From the NCBI RefSeq assembly GCF_034424175.1, contig NZ_CP139986.1, positions 4,668,809 through 4,732,808 of the forward strand: a stretch of 64,000 nt of DNA, given 5' to 3'. Position 1 is the stretch's first letter. Every line of letters starts with the position of its first letter. Below the pieces are notes generated by a model, which made no database searches, was not told the DNA's origin, and was given only the letters and a program-made list of their open reading frames with translations. Both the position numbers and the translations under genes were made by a program. Source of the stretch: Kluyvera intermedia. Lineage in GTDB: Bacteria; Pseudomonadota; Gammaproteobacteria; Enterobacterales; Enterobacteriaceae. Below, piece after piece: positions 22,208 to 31,868 of the stretch.

Positions 22208-23713
22208 TTACTCCTGGTTCACGCGGTTAAGCTTGCCCACAGCGGCAGCCATTAATACTTCCTGGGTGGCCTGCTCGCGTGAAAACTCACCGCCGAGATG
22301 CCCTTCATGCATCACAATAATGCGATCGCTCATCCCCAATACTTCTGGCATCTCGGATGAGACCAGAATGATGCTCAGACCATCGGCCTTGAACTGGTTG
22401 ATCAGCTGATAAATCTCTTTCTTCGCGCCCACATCTACGCCGCGCGTCGGTTCATCCAGAATCAACACTTTCGGACGGGTCATCAGACCGCGGGCGATGG
22501 CGACTTTCTGCTGGTTACCGCCGGACAGCAGGCCGATAGCCTGTTCCATGGAAGGGGTTTTTACGTTGAACAGGCGGATAAAGTCGCTCACTGCCTGCTG
22601 CTCATCTTTATGTTTGAGGCTACCGCCGGCACGGCTGAAATAGCGCAATGCGGTCAGCGACATGTTCTCTTTCACCGACATGCCCAGTACCAGGCCATCA
22701 CGTTTACGGTCTTCAGAGATATAAACGATGCCGTTTGCCAGACCATCCTGCGGCGAGCGAGTCACCACTTCATGACCATCGAGGGTAACGTAGCCGCTGG
22801 TACGTGGCAGCGCGCCGTACAGCACTTTCATCAGTTCCGTGCGCCCAGCGCCCATCAGCCCAGCAACGCCAAGAATTTCACCTTTACGCAGGGTAAAGGA
22901 GACGTTTTCCACGCCCGGACCACACAACGCATCCACCTTCAGGCGGATATCACCCGGCGCTTTATCAATGCGCGGATATTGATCTTCAAGCTTGCGCCCC
23001 ACCATCATTTCAATCAGCAGATCTTCATCGAGACTGGCGACTTCACGCTCGGCAATAAATTGACCGTCGCGGAAGACCGTTACGTCGTCGCAAATCTCGA
23101 AGATCTCTTTCATACGGTGAGAAATATAGACAATGCCGCGCCCCTGCGATTTCAGCTCGCGGATCACGCGGAACAGGGATTCAGTTTCGGTATCGGTCAG
23201 CGCATCGGTCGGTTCATCCATAATGATGACTTTCGACTCGAAGCTCAGCACTTTGGCGATTTCCACCATCTGCTGATCGCCAATCGAGAGTTCGCCGACT
23301 AAACGGTCGCTTTTAAAGCGCAGATTCAGTTTCGCCAGCAGAACGTCGGCTTCGGCATACATCTTCTTCCAGTCGATTTTGCCAAAACGATTCACAAACT
23401 CACGGCCGAGAAAAATGTTCTCAGCAATCGTCAGTTGTGGGATCAGGTTCAATTCCTGGTGGATGATGCCGATACCGGCTTCCTGGGAGGATTTCGGGCC
23501 GGTGAAGGTGGTTTCTTTACCCAGCCATAATAATGAACCGGCGTCACGGGCATAAATCCCGGTCAGCACTTTCATCATGGTGGATTTGCCCGCGCCGTTT
23601 TCGCCCACCAGCGCCATCACGCGCCCGGAATAGACATTTAACGCAGCACCGGAGAGCGCCTTCACGCCCGGGAACGATTTATCGATCCCTTTGAGTTGTA
23701 AGAGTGCGTCCAT
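22208..23713 (-). CDS. rbsA: Ribose ABC transporter ATP-binding protein
   Basis: Double-ATPase subunit of 501 residues. The first cassette has Walker A GENGAGKST (about 37-45), signature LSIGDQQM and Walker B VIIMDEPT. The second has the degenerate P-loop GLMGAGRTE, the signature LSGGNQQK and VLILDEPT. Such asymmetry is normal for sugar transporters of this class. ATG 23713 (MDALLQLKG) is chosen rather than the upstream in-frame start at 23758, because it fits the family and sits seven bases after rbsD. Confidence 0.97.
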   Translation of the reverse strand: MDALLQLKGIDKSFPGVKALSGAALNVYSGRVMALVGENGAGKSTMMKVLTGIYARDAGSLLWLGKETTFTGPKSSQEAGIGIIHQELNLIPQLTIAENIFLGREFVNRFGKIDWKKMYAEADVLLAKLNLRFKSDRLVGELSIGDQQMVEIAKVLSFESKVIIMDEPTDALTDTETESLFRVIRELKSQGRGIVYISHRMKEIFEICDDVTVFRDGQFIAEREVASLDEDLLIEMMVGRKLEDQYPRIDKAPGDIRLKVDALCGPGVENVSFTLRKGEILGVAGLMGAGRTELMKVLYGALPRTSGYVTLDGHEVVTRSPQDGLANGIVYISEDRKRDGLVLGMSVKENMSLTALRYFSRAGGSLKHKDEQQAVSDFIRLFNVKTPSMEQAIGLLSGGNQQKVAIARGLMTRPKVLILDEPTRGVDVGAKKEIYQLINQFKADGLSIILVSSEMPEVLGMSDRIIVMHEGHLGGEFSREQATQEVLMAAAVGKLNRVNQE

Positions 23714-23720
23714 GATGGCC

Positions 23721-24140
23721 TCAGAAGGTGACGCCAGCACAAAGAATGATATTCGCATACGGGGAACATTCCCCGCTGCGAATCACCGCCTGACTGTCTG
23801 CGGTTTGTTGTTTGAACTGTTCATGCGAGACGTAACGAACGTCAATGGTATTTCCCTGGTGTTGTTGCAGCTGCTCGATGTGTTTGAGCAACGTTTCGTG
23901 GAGTTGCGGATTATGCTGTTGAATTTCCGTTGCGAGAATGGCTGCCTCAACCTGCATCTCTTGCGTCACCACGCCTAATACCTGCATAAAGGTGGGAACG
24001 CCCTGGGTTAACGCCATATCAATGCGCGCGGTGCTATGGGGAATAGGTAAACCCGCATCGCACACCACCAGCGTATCGGTATGACCCAGACGGGAGATAA
24101 CCGATGAGATTTCAGAGTTAAGTACCGTGCCTTTCTTCAT
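23721..24140 (-). CDS. rbsD: D-ribose pyranase
   Basis: Interconverts the beta-pyranose and beta-furanose forms of ribose so that RbsK can use it. 139 residues, identical in length to E. coli RbsD. The catalytic histidine is in SRLGHTDTLVVCDAG (residue 20), and the C-terminal RSGECSPYANIILCAGV is conserved. First gene of the rbs operon, with ATG 24140 shortly downstream of the RbsR operator. Confidence 0.97.
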   Translation of the reverse strand: MKKGTVLNSEISSVISRLGHTDTLVVCDAGLPIPHSTARIDMALTQGVPTFMQVLGVVTQEMQVEAAILATEIQQHNPQLHETLLKHIEQLQQHQGNTIDVRYVSHEQFKQQTADSQAVIRSGECSPYANIILCAGVTF

Positions 24141-24158
24141 TTGTTTTCTTGCTCCACT

Positions 24159-24253
24159 AGCGAAACGTTTCGCTGAACTAAGTTTAGTCTTAAGTGCGCA
24201 CAGAAAACCACCACTAGGTTATAGAAATGTGATCGCTATCGAAACGTTTCGCG
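24159..24253. promoter_or_regulatory. rbs control region: two RbsR-type operators and a CRP-like site
   Basis: A perfect 16-bp palindrome AGCGAAACGTTTCGCT lies at 24159-24174, just upstream of rbsD, and matches the known RbsR operator. A second copy of the 12-bp core CGAAACGTTTCG lies at 24240-24251, with its centre 79 bp away. It partly overlaps a CRP-like site (TGTGA-N6-TCGAA, 24228-24243). The arrangement suggests CRP activation with repression from two operators. Confidence 0.75.
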
Positions 24254-24269
24254 AAGAAAGAAAGTGAGA

Positions 24270-24306
24270 TAAAAAAATGCCCTCCATCGAAATGAGGGAG
24301 GGCATT
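24270..24306 (-). terminator. Terminator downstream of kup
   Basis: On the minus strand, right after the kup stop at 24313, a 10-bp stem (arms 24276-24285 and 24297-24306, AATGCCCTCC and its complement) is followed by a run of T residues. It separates kup from the rbs operon downstream. Confidence 0.85.
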
Positions 24307-24312
24307 GATTGT

Positions 24313-26181
24313 TTAGATTTCGACCTGGGTACCCAATTCGATAACCCGGTTTGGCGGGATCTCGAACTGGTCCGGCGCGCGAAGCGCGTTGCGTTGCAAC
24401 AGCAAGTACAGCTTACCGCGCAGACGCAGATACCACGGACGCTTACCGACAATCAGTGACTCATGCGACATGAAGAATGACGTTTCCATCATCCGGCAGC
24501 TTAAGCCTTCCAGACCACAGCGGTGGAATACTTCTTCAACATTCGGGGTTTCACGCCAGCCGTAGCTTGCTACCACACGCCAGAAGGTTGGCGAGAGTTG
24601 CTCTATCTGCACGCGACGTACGTTATGAACATACGGCGCATCTTCAGTCCGCAACGTCAGAAGAATCACCCGCTCATGCAGCACCTTGTTGTGCTTGAGG
24701 TTATGCATCATGGCAAACGGAATAACGTTAAGCGCACGTGACATATATACCGCAGTACCCGGTACGCGTACCGGCGGCGATTTCTCGAGTGACGCTATCA
24801 TCGCCTCCAGAGAGTTACCGTGTTCGTGCATCCGGCGCAGCAGACGGAAACGCTCACTTTTCCAGGTGGTCATAATGGTAAACATGATCAGCGCCAGCGT
24901 CAGCGGCAACCAACCGCCGGAGATGATTTTATCGAGGTTCGCCGAGAACAGCGGGATATCGATGCACATAAAGCCCACCAGCATCAACGCCACGACAAAT
25001 TTATTCCAGCGCCAGTTTTTACGCGCCACCGTGGTGAACAGGATGGTGGTCAGCACCATAGTTCCCGTTACCGCAATACCGTACGCCGCCGCCAGGTTCG
25101 AGGAGTGCTCAAAGCTAACAATCACGATAACCACGGAGATGTAGAGCAGCCAGTTGATAAACGGAATATAAATCTGCCCGGACTCCATTTCCGAGGTATG
25201 GATAATCCGCATCGGCGACAAATACCCTAAACGCACGGCCTGACGCGTTAGCGAGAAGACCCCGGAAATCACTGCTTGAGAGGCAATAACTGTCGCTAGC
25301 GCTGCGATAATCAGCATTGGGATCAACGCCCAATCAGGTGCCAGCAGGAAGAAGGGGTTCTTAATCGCTTCCGGATGTTTTAACAACAGCGCACCCTGAC
25401 CAAAGTAGTTGAGCACCAGCGAAGGCAACACCACCGAGAACCAGGCCAGACGAATTGGCAACTTACCGAAATGCCCCATGTCGGCGTAAAGTGCTTCCAC
25501 ACCGGTAATCGACAGCACGACGGCGCCCAGAGCCACAAACGAAACGGTCTTGTACTCAAGGAAGAAATGTACCGCCCAGTAAGGATTCAGCGCATGCAGA
25601 ACGTCTGGGTTATCCATGATACTGCGCGCGCCCAGCACCGCCAACAGCAGGAACCACACCAGCATAATAGGGGCGAACAGTTTGCCGACCATGCTGGTAC
25701 CGTGTTTCTGGATAGCAAACAGCAGCGTCAGAACGATAATCGAGATAGGGACAACCCAGGTATCGAGATCGGGCGCGATAATTTCCAGACCTTCTATCGC
25801 TGACATAACCGAAATAGCCGGGGTAATAACCACTTCGCCATAGAAGAAACTACCGCCGATAAGCCCCAGGATCACCAATACCGATGTGGTTCTCGCAGAC
25901 GTGTTGCGTCCCGCCAGTGACATCAGCGTCAGGATCCCACCTTCACCCGCGTTATCCGCGCGCATCACGAAAGTGATGTATTTGAGTGAGACGGTAAAAA
26001 TCAGCAGCCAGAAGATAAGCGACAGGAAGCCAAAAACGGCATCTCGTTCAACGCCAAAACCAAACTGACCAGACAAGCATTCACGAAGTGTATAAAGAGG
26101 GCTGGTACCGATGTCGCCGTATACCACGCCAATTGCAGCGAGTGTAATCGCTGATAAAGATTGTTTCTTATCAGTGCTCAT
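24313..26181 (-). CDS. kup: Low-affinity potassium transporter Kup (TrkD)
   Basis: K+:H+ symporter of the HAK/KUP/KT family in the inner membrane. 622 residues, the E. coli length, with about 12 membrane helices (residues 10-450) and a C-terminal cytoplasmic domain. The family signature GVVYGDIGTSPLYTLRE is at residues 18-34. Start ATG 26181. It is monocistronic: its own terminator follows and ravA lies divergently upstream. Confidence 0.97.
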   Translation of the reverse strand: MSTDKKQSLSAITLAAIGVVYGDIGTSPLYTLRECLSGQFGFGVERDAVFGFLSLIFWLLIFTVSLKYITFVMRADNAGEGGILTLMSLAGRNTSARTTSVLVILGLIGGSFFYGEVVITPAISVMSAIEGLEIIAPDLDTWVVPISIIVLTLLFAIQKHGTSMVGKLFAPIMLVWFLLLAVLGARSIMDNPDVLHALNPYWAVHFFLEYKTVSFVALGAVVLSITGVEALYADMGHFGKLPIRLAWFSVVLPSLVLNYFGQGALLLKHPEAIKNPFFLLAPDWALIPMLIIAALATVIASQAVISGVFSLTRQAVRLGYLSPMRIIHTSEMESGQIYIPFINWLLYISVVIVIVSFEHSSNLAAAYGIAVTGTMVLTTILFTTVARKNWRWNKFVVALMLVGFMCIDIPLFSANLDKIISGGWLPLTLALIMFTIMTTWKSERFRLLRRMHEHGNSLEAMIASLEKSPPVRVPGTAVYMSRALNVIPFAMMHNLKHNKVLHERVILLTLRTEDAPYVHNVRRVQIEQLSPTFWRVVASYGWRETPNVEEVFHRCGLEGLSCRMMETSFFMSHESLIVGKRPWYLRLRGKLYLLLQRNALRAPDQFEIPPNRVIELGTQVEI

Positions 26182-26400
26182 AGACTAGTCTTTCGTTTAT
26201 AAAACAAATGTGTGCCTAGTCCCTTGGCCCACGAAAAGCGCACAGTATGCACGATTAGCATCAAAATCGTACCCCTTAATCGCGTCATCTTAACCTGCCT
26301 CAATAAATCGCGAAGGACTATTCAGGCTATTCACCGCCAGACTTAAACGTCTATACTCAGCCAGTTAGCTGATTACATGGCGAAAGGACGCAGGTTAATT

Positions 26401-27897
26401 ATGGCCCAACCACATTTATTAGCAGAAAGAATTTCTCGGTTAAGCAGTGCGTTAGAGAAAGGGCTCTTTGAACGTAGTCACGCCATTCGCCTGTGTCTTC
26501 TGGCAGCGCTGAGCGGCGAGAGCGTCTTTTTACTCGGCCCACCCGGAATTGCTAAAAGCCTGATCGCTCGTCGCCTGAAATTCGCCTTCCAGCATGCCCG
26601 CGCGTTTGAATATTTGATGACCCGTTTTTCCACGCCGGAAGAAGTCTTTGGTCCGCTGTCTATTCAGGCGTTAAAAGATGAAGGCCGCTATGAGCGCCTG
26701 ACCGCTGGCTATCTGCCGGAAGCGGAGATCGTCTTTCTCGATGAAATCTGGAAAGCCGGCCCGGCCATCCTCAATACCCTGCTGACCGCGATCAATGAAC
26801 GCCACTTCCGTAACGGCGCCAACGTCGACAAAATCCCAATGCGACTACTGGTCACCGCGTCTAACGAACTACCAGAAGCCGAAAGCAGCCTGGAAGCGCT
26901 CTATGACCGTATGTTGATTCGCCTGTGGCTCGACAAAGTGCAGGATAAAGGCAACTTCCGTTCAATGCTGATTAGCCAGCAGGATGAAAACGATAACCCT
27001 ATCCCGCCAAATCTGCAGGTCACAGATGAAGAGTACTTCCAGTGGCAGAAAGATATCGGCAAGGTCAAACTGCCGGATGCGGTTTTTGAACTGGTATTCA
27101 CGCTGCGTCAGCAACTGGATAACTTACCGAATGCACCATATGTCTCAGACCGTCGCTGGAAGAAAGCCGTCCGCTTACTGCAAGCCTGCGCCTTTTTCAG
27201 CGGCCGAGACAGCGTCGCGCCGATCGATCTGATCTTGCTAAAAGAGTGCCTGTGGCACGACGCTGAAAGCCGGAATTTACTGCAACAACAGATAGATATT
27301 TTGATGACCGGGCACGCATGGCAGCAGCAAGCGATGCTCAACAAGCTGGGCTCAATTACCCAGCAACGCTTACAGCTTCAGCAGCAGCAAAGCGACAAAA
27401 CGGCGCTGAAAGTGACTCGTCTGGGCGGCATGTTTAGCCGTAAACCGCACTATGAACTGCCACCAGAGGTGCAGCCGCCAACGGTGACGCTGCTGTTACA
27501 AAAACCGCTTAAGCTGCATGATATTCAAGTCGTTCACATCACCTTCGAACACCAGGTGCTGGAGAATTGGCTGGAAAAAGGGGGTGAGATCCGCGGCAAA
27601 CTTAACGGTATTGGGTTTGCACTGACGCTCAATATGGAAGTTGATGCAGCACAGCACCTGGTGGTGCGCGATGTCAGCCTTCAGGGTTCTCGATTATCAC
27701 TGCCGGGCAACAGCACGCCGGAGAATATGCCGACCGAGATCCGCCAGCAGCTCACCGCCCTTCACGAAGAGTGGCACCAGCAGCACAACCGTTTTAGCGA
27801 GCAGCAAAAATGCCTGTTTGTGAACGAAGAATGGTTAGGCCGTATTGAGGCCAGCCTGCAAGACGTCGCTGTTCAGATTAAGCAGGCGCAACTTTAA
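26401..27897 (+). CDS. ravA: Regulatory ATPase RavA
   Basis: MoxR-family AAA+ ATPase of 498 residues that forms hexamers and, in E. coli, binds the lysine decarboxylase LdcI and works with ViaA on respiratory complexes. Walker A GPPGIAKSL is near residues 47-55 and Walker B IVFLDEIWK near 110. The C-terminal half contains the triple-helical and LARA regions. ATG 26401 is chosen by match to E. coli; an in-frame start eight codons earlier also exists. The stop overlaps the viaA start by one base (TAATG). Confidence 0.96.
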   Translation: MAQPHLLAERISRLSSALEKGLFERSHAIRLCLLAALSGESVFLLGPPGIAKSLIARRLKFAFQHARAFEYLMTRFSTPEEVFGPLSIQALKDEGRYERLTAGYLPEAEIVFLDEIWKAGPAILNTLLTAINERHFRNGANVDKIPMRLLVTASNELPEAESSLEALYDRMLIRLWLDKVQDKGNFRSMLISQQDENDNPIPPNLQVTDEEYFQWQKDIGKVKLPDAVFELVFTLRQQLDNLPNAPYVSDRRWKKAVRLLQACAFFSGRDSVAPIDLILLKECLWHDAESRNLLQQQIDILMTGHAWQQQAMLNKLGSITQQRLQLQQQQSDKTALKVTRLGGMFSRKPHYELPPEVQPPTVTLLLQKPLKLHDIQVVHITFEHQVLENWLEKGGEIRGKLNGIGFALTLNMEVDAAQHLVVRDVSLQGSRLSLPGNSTPENMPTEIRQQLTALHEEWHQQHNRFSEQQKCLFVNEEWLGRIEASLQDVAVQIKQAQL

Positions 27898-29348
27898 TGC
27901 TGACCGTTGATACGCTCAACATGATGCTGGCGGTCAGTGAAGAGGGGATGATCGAAGAGATGATCATTGCCCTGCTGGCCTCACCACAGTTGGCGGTCTT
28001 TTTTGAAAAATTTCCCCGTTTAAAAAGCGCGATTACCGAAGATCTTCCCCGGTGGCGTGAAACCTTTAAAAATCGCCTGAAAGGGGCCCCGGTTCCGGAG
28101 GAACTGGAAGAAGAGGTTATCTGCTATCAGCAAAGCCAGCTCCTATCGACGACCCAATTTATCGTCCAGCTCCCGCAGATTCAGGCACTCTTAAAACGGG
28201 TGCAATCTCCCTTTGCCGCGCAAGCGCAGCAGTTGGTTGCCAACAATGCGACCTTTACTCCCGCATTGCACACGCTCTTTCTACAACGCTGGCGCTTAAG
28301 CCTTGTTGTTCAGGTCACTTCAATTAACCAGCAATTGCTGGAAGAAGAGCGAGAACAACTGCTCAGTGAAGTCCAGGAACGCATGACCCTGAGCGGGCAG
28401 CTTGAACCGGTGCTGGTGGATAATGACAGCGCGGGTGGGCGACTGTGGGATATGAGCGCCGGGCAGCTTAATCGCGGCGACTATCAGCTGATCGTAAAAT
28501 ACGGTGAGTTTCTCAGCCAACAACCGGAATTAATGCGCCTGGCCGAGCAGCTGGGACGTTCTCGCGAAGCGAAGTCAGTGCCGAAGAAAGATGCACCGAT
28601 GGAAACCTTCCGCGCGCTAGTACGCGAGCCCTCCACCGTGCCAGAACAGGTTGATGGCATCCAGCAAAGCGACGATATCCTGCGGCTACTACCACCGGAG
28701 CTGGCTACGCTGGGTATCACGGAGCTGGAGTATGAGTTTTATCGTCGGCTGGTGGAAAAACAGTTACTGACCTACCGTCTACATGGCGATTCCTGGCACG
28801 AGAAGATCACTGAGCGTCCAGTTGTTCGCCAGGACGAAGATGAGCAACCACGCGGACCCTTTATCGTCTGCGTGGACACTTCCGGTTCCATGGGTGGCTT
28901 CAATGAACAGTGCGCCAAAGCCTTCTGTCTGGCACTGATGCGCGTGGCGCTCGCTGATAATCGCCGCTGCTACATTATGTTGTTTTCAAGCGAAGTGGTG
29001 CGCTACGAGCTGACCAGCCCGCAGGGACTGGAGCAGGCGATCCGCTTTCTAAGCCAACGCTTTCGCGGCGGTACCGATATGGCCAGTTGTTTCCGCGCCA
29101 TTATTGAACATCTGCAAAATCCGCAGTGGCAAGATGCCGACGCAGTGGTGATTTCAGATTTTATCGCCCAGCGGCTGCCGGATGAAGTGGTGAAGAAGGT
29201 GGGGGATCTACAGCATAAATATCAGCACCGTTTTCATGCGGTGGCGATGTCGGCACACGGCAAACCCGGGATCATGCGCATTTTCGATCATATCTGGCGC
29301 TTTGATACCGGGTTAAGAAGCCGCCTGCTAAGACGCTGGCGGCGTTAA
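27897..29348 (+). CDS. viaA: VWA-domain protein ViaA
   Basis: 483 residues; partner and stimulator of RavA. The C-terminal von Willebrand A domain (about 320-483) has the metal-ion-dependent adhesion motif DTSGSMGG (DxSxS), the later GGTDM threonine and VVISDF. The N-terminal part is helical and charged. It is translationally coupled to ravA through the TAATG overlap. In E. coli the pair influences aminoglycoside sensitivity through respiratory proteins. It ends eight bases from the convergent asnA stop. Confidence 0.96.
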   Translation: MLTVDTLNMMLAVSEEGMIEEMIIALLASPQLAVFFEKFPRLKSAITEDLPRWRETFKNRLKGAPVPEELEEEVICYQQSQLLSTTQFIVQLPQIQALLKRVQSPFAAQAQQLVANNATFTPALHTLFLQRWRLSLVVQVTSINQQLLEEEREQLLSEVQERMTLSGQLEPVLVDNDSAGGRLWDMSAGQLNRGDYQLIVKYGEFLSQQPELMRLAEQLGRSREAKSVPKKDAPMETFRALVREPSTVPEQVDGIQQSDDILRLLPPELATLGITELEYEFYRRLVEKQLLTYRLHGDSWHEKITERPVVRQDEDEQPRGPFIVCVDTSGSMGGFNEQCAKAFCLALMRVALADNRRCYIMLFSSEVVRYELTSPQGLEQAIRFLSQRFRGGTDMASCFRAIIEHLQNPQWQDADAVVISDFIAQRLPDEVVKKVGDLQHKYQHRFHAVAMSAHGKPGIMRIFDHIWRFDTGLRSRLLRRWRR

Positions 29349-29355
29349 TCGTTTA

Positions 29356-30348
29356 TTACAGCAGAGAAGAGACGCTCTCACGAACCTGTGCTGGCCACAC
29401 GCCGCACTGCACCTGGCCGATATGCGACAACTGCAACAACAGCATGGTCAAACGCGACTGACCAATACCACCGCCGATGGTTTGCGGCATATCACCACGC
29501 AGCAGCGCCTGATGCCACTCAAGCTGCAAGCGATCTTCATCACCGGTCAGTTGAAGCTGATGTTTCAGTGCTTTAGCATCCACGCGAATCCCCATTGAAG
29601 AGAGCTCAAACGCATCTTCCAGTATCGGGTTCCACACCAGAATGTCACCGTTCAGACCAGCAAAGCCGGACGCGCTCGGGGTGCTCCAGTCGTCATAGTC
29701 CGGTGCACGAACGTCGTGGCGGTAACCATCAGATAATTTGCCACCGATACCAATAAGGAAAACAGCGCCCAGTTCTTTGGCGATAGCACGTTCACGACCT
29801 TTAGCATCCAGACCGGGATAACGGCTCAGCAACGTTTCACTGTGGACGAAGTGGATCTGTTCTGGCAGGAACGGTGTCAGACCAAATTCTTTGCTCACAG
29901 CGATTTCTGTTTCTTTAATTCCCGCCCAGATAGCCTTAACGGTGCTTTCCAGCGTACCGGCATGGCGCTCATCATCACCCATCACGCGTTCCCAGTCCCA
30001 CTGGTCAACGTAAACGGAGTGAATGGCAGTCAATCTATCTTCATCGGGGCGAAGAGCTTTCATGTGCGTGTAGAGCCCTTCGCCCGCGCTGAAGTCGTGT
30101 TGTCCCAGTGTTTGACGTTTCCACTTTGCCAGAGAATGCACCACTTCAAACTGGGCATCTGGCAACGTTTTCACTTTCACCTGGACCGCTTTCTCGCAAC
30201 CAGACAGGTTGTCCTGAGTCCCATCCCCGATACGGCTTAAGATTGGCGCCTGGACTTCTACGAGCCCTAGCTTCTCTTCCAGCTGACGGGAAAAGTGGGA
30301 TTTAACGAAACTAATCTGGCGTTGTTTTGCGATGTATGCGGTTTTCAT
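29356..30348 (-). CDS. asnA: Aspartate-ammonia ligase
   Basis: Ammonia-dependent asparagine synthetase that makes asparagine from aspartate, ammonia and ATP. 330 residues with the class II aminoacyl-tRNA-synthetase-like fold. Conserved parts include VQAPILSRIGDGTQDNLSG, YVDQWDWERVM and the C-terminal motif GGGIGQSRLTMLLL. ATG 30348 (MKTAYIAKQ) gives the E. coli length. It is divergent from its activator asnC; the 150-bp gap should hold the AsnC target. Confidence 0.97.
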   Translation of the reverse strand: MKTAYIAKQRQISFVKSHFSRQLEEKLGLVEVQAPILSRIGDGTQDNLSGCEKAVQVKVKTLPDAQFEVVHSLAKWKRQTLGQHDFSAGEGLYTHMKALRPDEDRLTAIHSVYVDQWDWERVMGDDERHAGTLESTVKAIWAGIKETEIAVSKEFGLTPFLPEQIHFVHSETLLSRYPGLDAKGRERAIAKELGAVFLIGIGGKLSDGYRHDVRAPDYDDWSTPSASGFAGLNGDILVWNPILEDAFELSSMGIRVDAKALKHQLQLTGDEDRLQLEWHQALLRGDMPQTIGGGIGQSRLTMLLLQLSHIGQVQCGVWPAQVRESVSSLL

Positions 30349-30498
30349 TGTTTTACTCCTGCGTCCTGTTGCCATTGATTAAGCAACAAAACAGGGTGCC
30401 AATACAATAATCAAACAATAAAAAGCCTCACTCACTTTTGATTCGATAAAATATCAGGCTAAAATAGAGTTAATCGTTAATCATCATAAGAAAAACCA

Positions 30499-30957
30499 AT
30501 GGAAAATTATCAGATCGACAATCTGGATCGCGGCATCCTTGACGCTTTGATGGCCAACGCCCGTACCGCCTACGCAGAATTAGCCAAACAGTTCTCCGTT
30601 AGCCCCGGCACCATTCACGTACGTGTCGAGAAAATGAAGCAGGCGGGGATCATCACCGGCGCACATGTTGATGTCAGCCCCAAACAGCTCGGTTATGACG
30701 TGGGCTGCTTTATCGGCATTATTTTAAAGAGCGCAAAAGACTACCCGTCGGCATTAGCACGGCTGGAAAGTCTTGATGAGGTTACCGAGGCGTACTACAC
30801 CACCGGTCACTACAGCATCTTTATTAAAGTGATGTGCAAATCGATCGATGCCCTTCAGCAGGTACTTATCAACAAGATCCAAACAATTGATGAAATTCAA
30901 TCCACCGAAACGTTGATCGTGCTGCAGAACCCGATCATGCGTACCATCAAGCCGTAA
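30499..30957 (+). CDS. asnC: Lrp/AsnC-family regulator AsnC
   Basis: Transcriptional activator of asnA that responds to asparagine. 152 residues. The N-terminal helix-turn-helix (AELAKQFSVSPGTIHVRVEKM, about 22-42) is followed by the RAM effector-binding domain with AYYTTGHYSIFIKV. In E. coli its transcription can run on into mioC and oriC. Start ATG 30499, close to the upstream sequence AAGAAAAACC. Confidence 0.97.
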   Translation: MENYQIDNLDRGILDALMANARTAYAELAKQFSVSPGTIHVRVEKMKQAGIITGAHVDVSPKQLGYDVGCFIGIILKSAKDYPSALARLESLDEVTEAYYTTGHYSIFIKVMCKSIDALQQVLINKIQTIDEIQSTETLIVLQNPIMRTIKP

Positions 30958-30978
30958 ACAACTTTTTTAATCCCACAT

Positions 30979-30987
30979 TTTTCCACA
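30979..30987 (+). promoter_or_regulatory. DnaA box-like site before mioC
   Basis: TTTTCCACA differs from the DnaA box consensus TTATCCACA at one base. It lies in the mioC promoter region, where E. coli also has a DnaA site that represses mioC. Confidence 0.5.
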
Positions 30988-31045
30988 GGTAGATCCCAGC
31001 TCGTTCACAGCGTACAATGCGCCTTCTTTATAAAGGTGGACGAGC

Positions 31046-31495
31046 ATGGCGGATATCACTCTCATTACCGGCAGCACGCTAGGCAGTGCGGAATATGTTG
31101 CAGAACATCTGGCTGAAAAGCTCGACGACGCTGGTTTTTCCAGCGAAATGCTGCACGGCCCAATGATCGATGAAGTGCCAACCGACGGGATCTGGCTGAT
31201 TATCAGTTCAACGCACGGTGCGGGAGACATTCCTGACAACCTGCTTCCTTTATATGAAGCATTACGCGAGCAGAAACCGGATCTGTCAAAGGTACACTTT
31301 GGCGCAATCGGGATCGGTAGCCGCGAATATGACACGTTCTGTGGGGCTATTGATAAGCTAGAGGCTGAATTGAAGTCCTGTGGAGCCAAACAGATCGGCG
31401 AAACGCTGCGGATCAATGTGCTTGAACATGAGATTCCTGAAGATCCGGCTGAGATTTGGTTAGGATCGTGGCATCTTTTACTCAGAGTTTTGTAA
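31046..31495 (+). CDS. mioC: Flavodoxin-like protein MioC
   Basis: FMN-binding flavodoxin-fold protein of 149 residues (147 in E. coli), reported to act as electron donor for biotin synthase. The phosphate-binding loop TGSTLGSAEYVAE is at residues 8-20 and ISSTHGAGDIPDN near 51-63. Its last few residues differ from E. coli. It sits immediately left of oriC and reads toward it, so its transcription affects the origin. Confidence 0.95.
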   Translation: MADITLITGSTLGSAEYVAEHLAEKLDDAGFSSEMLHGPMIDEVPTDGIWLIISSTHGAGDIPDNLLPLYEALREQKPDLSKVHFGAIGIGSREYDTFCGAIDKLEAELKSCGAKQIGETLRINVLEHEIPEDPAEIWLGSWHLLLRVL

Positions 31496-31504
31496 AGATC
31501 GCAC

Positions 31505-31790
31505 TTTATTCTGTGGATAAGTCTGGTTAAAAGCATTGATCAACCGGTAGTTATCCCAAGAATAACTTCTGCCTAGTTTTTGACCTGTGTATAACCCTTC
31601 GTTTTGATCCCAGCTTATACTGTCCAGGATCACCGATCATTCACAGTTAACGATCCTTCTTAAACGGTTGATCTTAAATCGCGGATCGCACTTATCCACA
31701 GAAGTTGGCGATCCTAATAAGAGATCATAATAGAACAGATCTCTAAATAAAAAGATCTTCTTTTTAATACCCAAGATCCGAACCCTTTCT
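31505..31790. other. oriC: Chromosomal replication origin oriC
   Basis: The E. coli-type origin reads from mioC (left) to mnmG (right). DnaA boxes: R4 TGTGGATAA 31512-31520, R3-like TTATCCCAA 31551-31559, R2 TGTGTATAA 31586-31594 and R1 TTATCCACA 31692-31700. The AT-rich unwinding 13-mers, read on the minus strand, are GATCTCTTATTAG (31714-31726), GATCTGTTCTATT (31729-31741) and GATCTTTTTATTT (31745-31757). GATC sites are dense throughout, as needed for Dam/SeqA control. IHF and Fis sites were not pinned. Confidence 0.96.
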
Positions 31791-31868
31791 CCATCGACTA
31801 AAGTTGAGTAGAATCCACGGCCCGGGCTTCAATCCATTTTCAAACCGCTTTACGCGAGGCAAACCACC

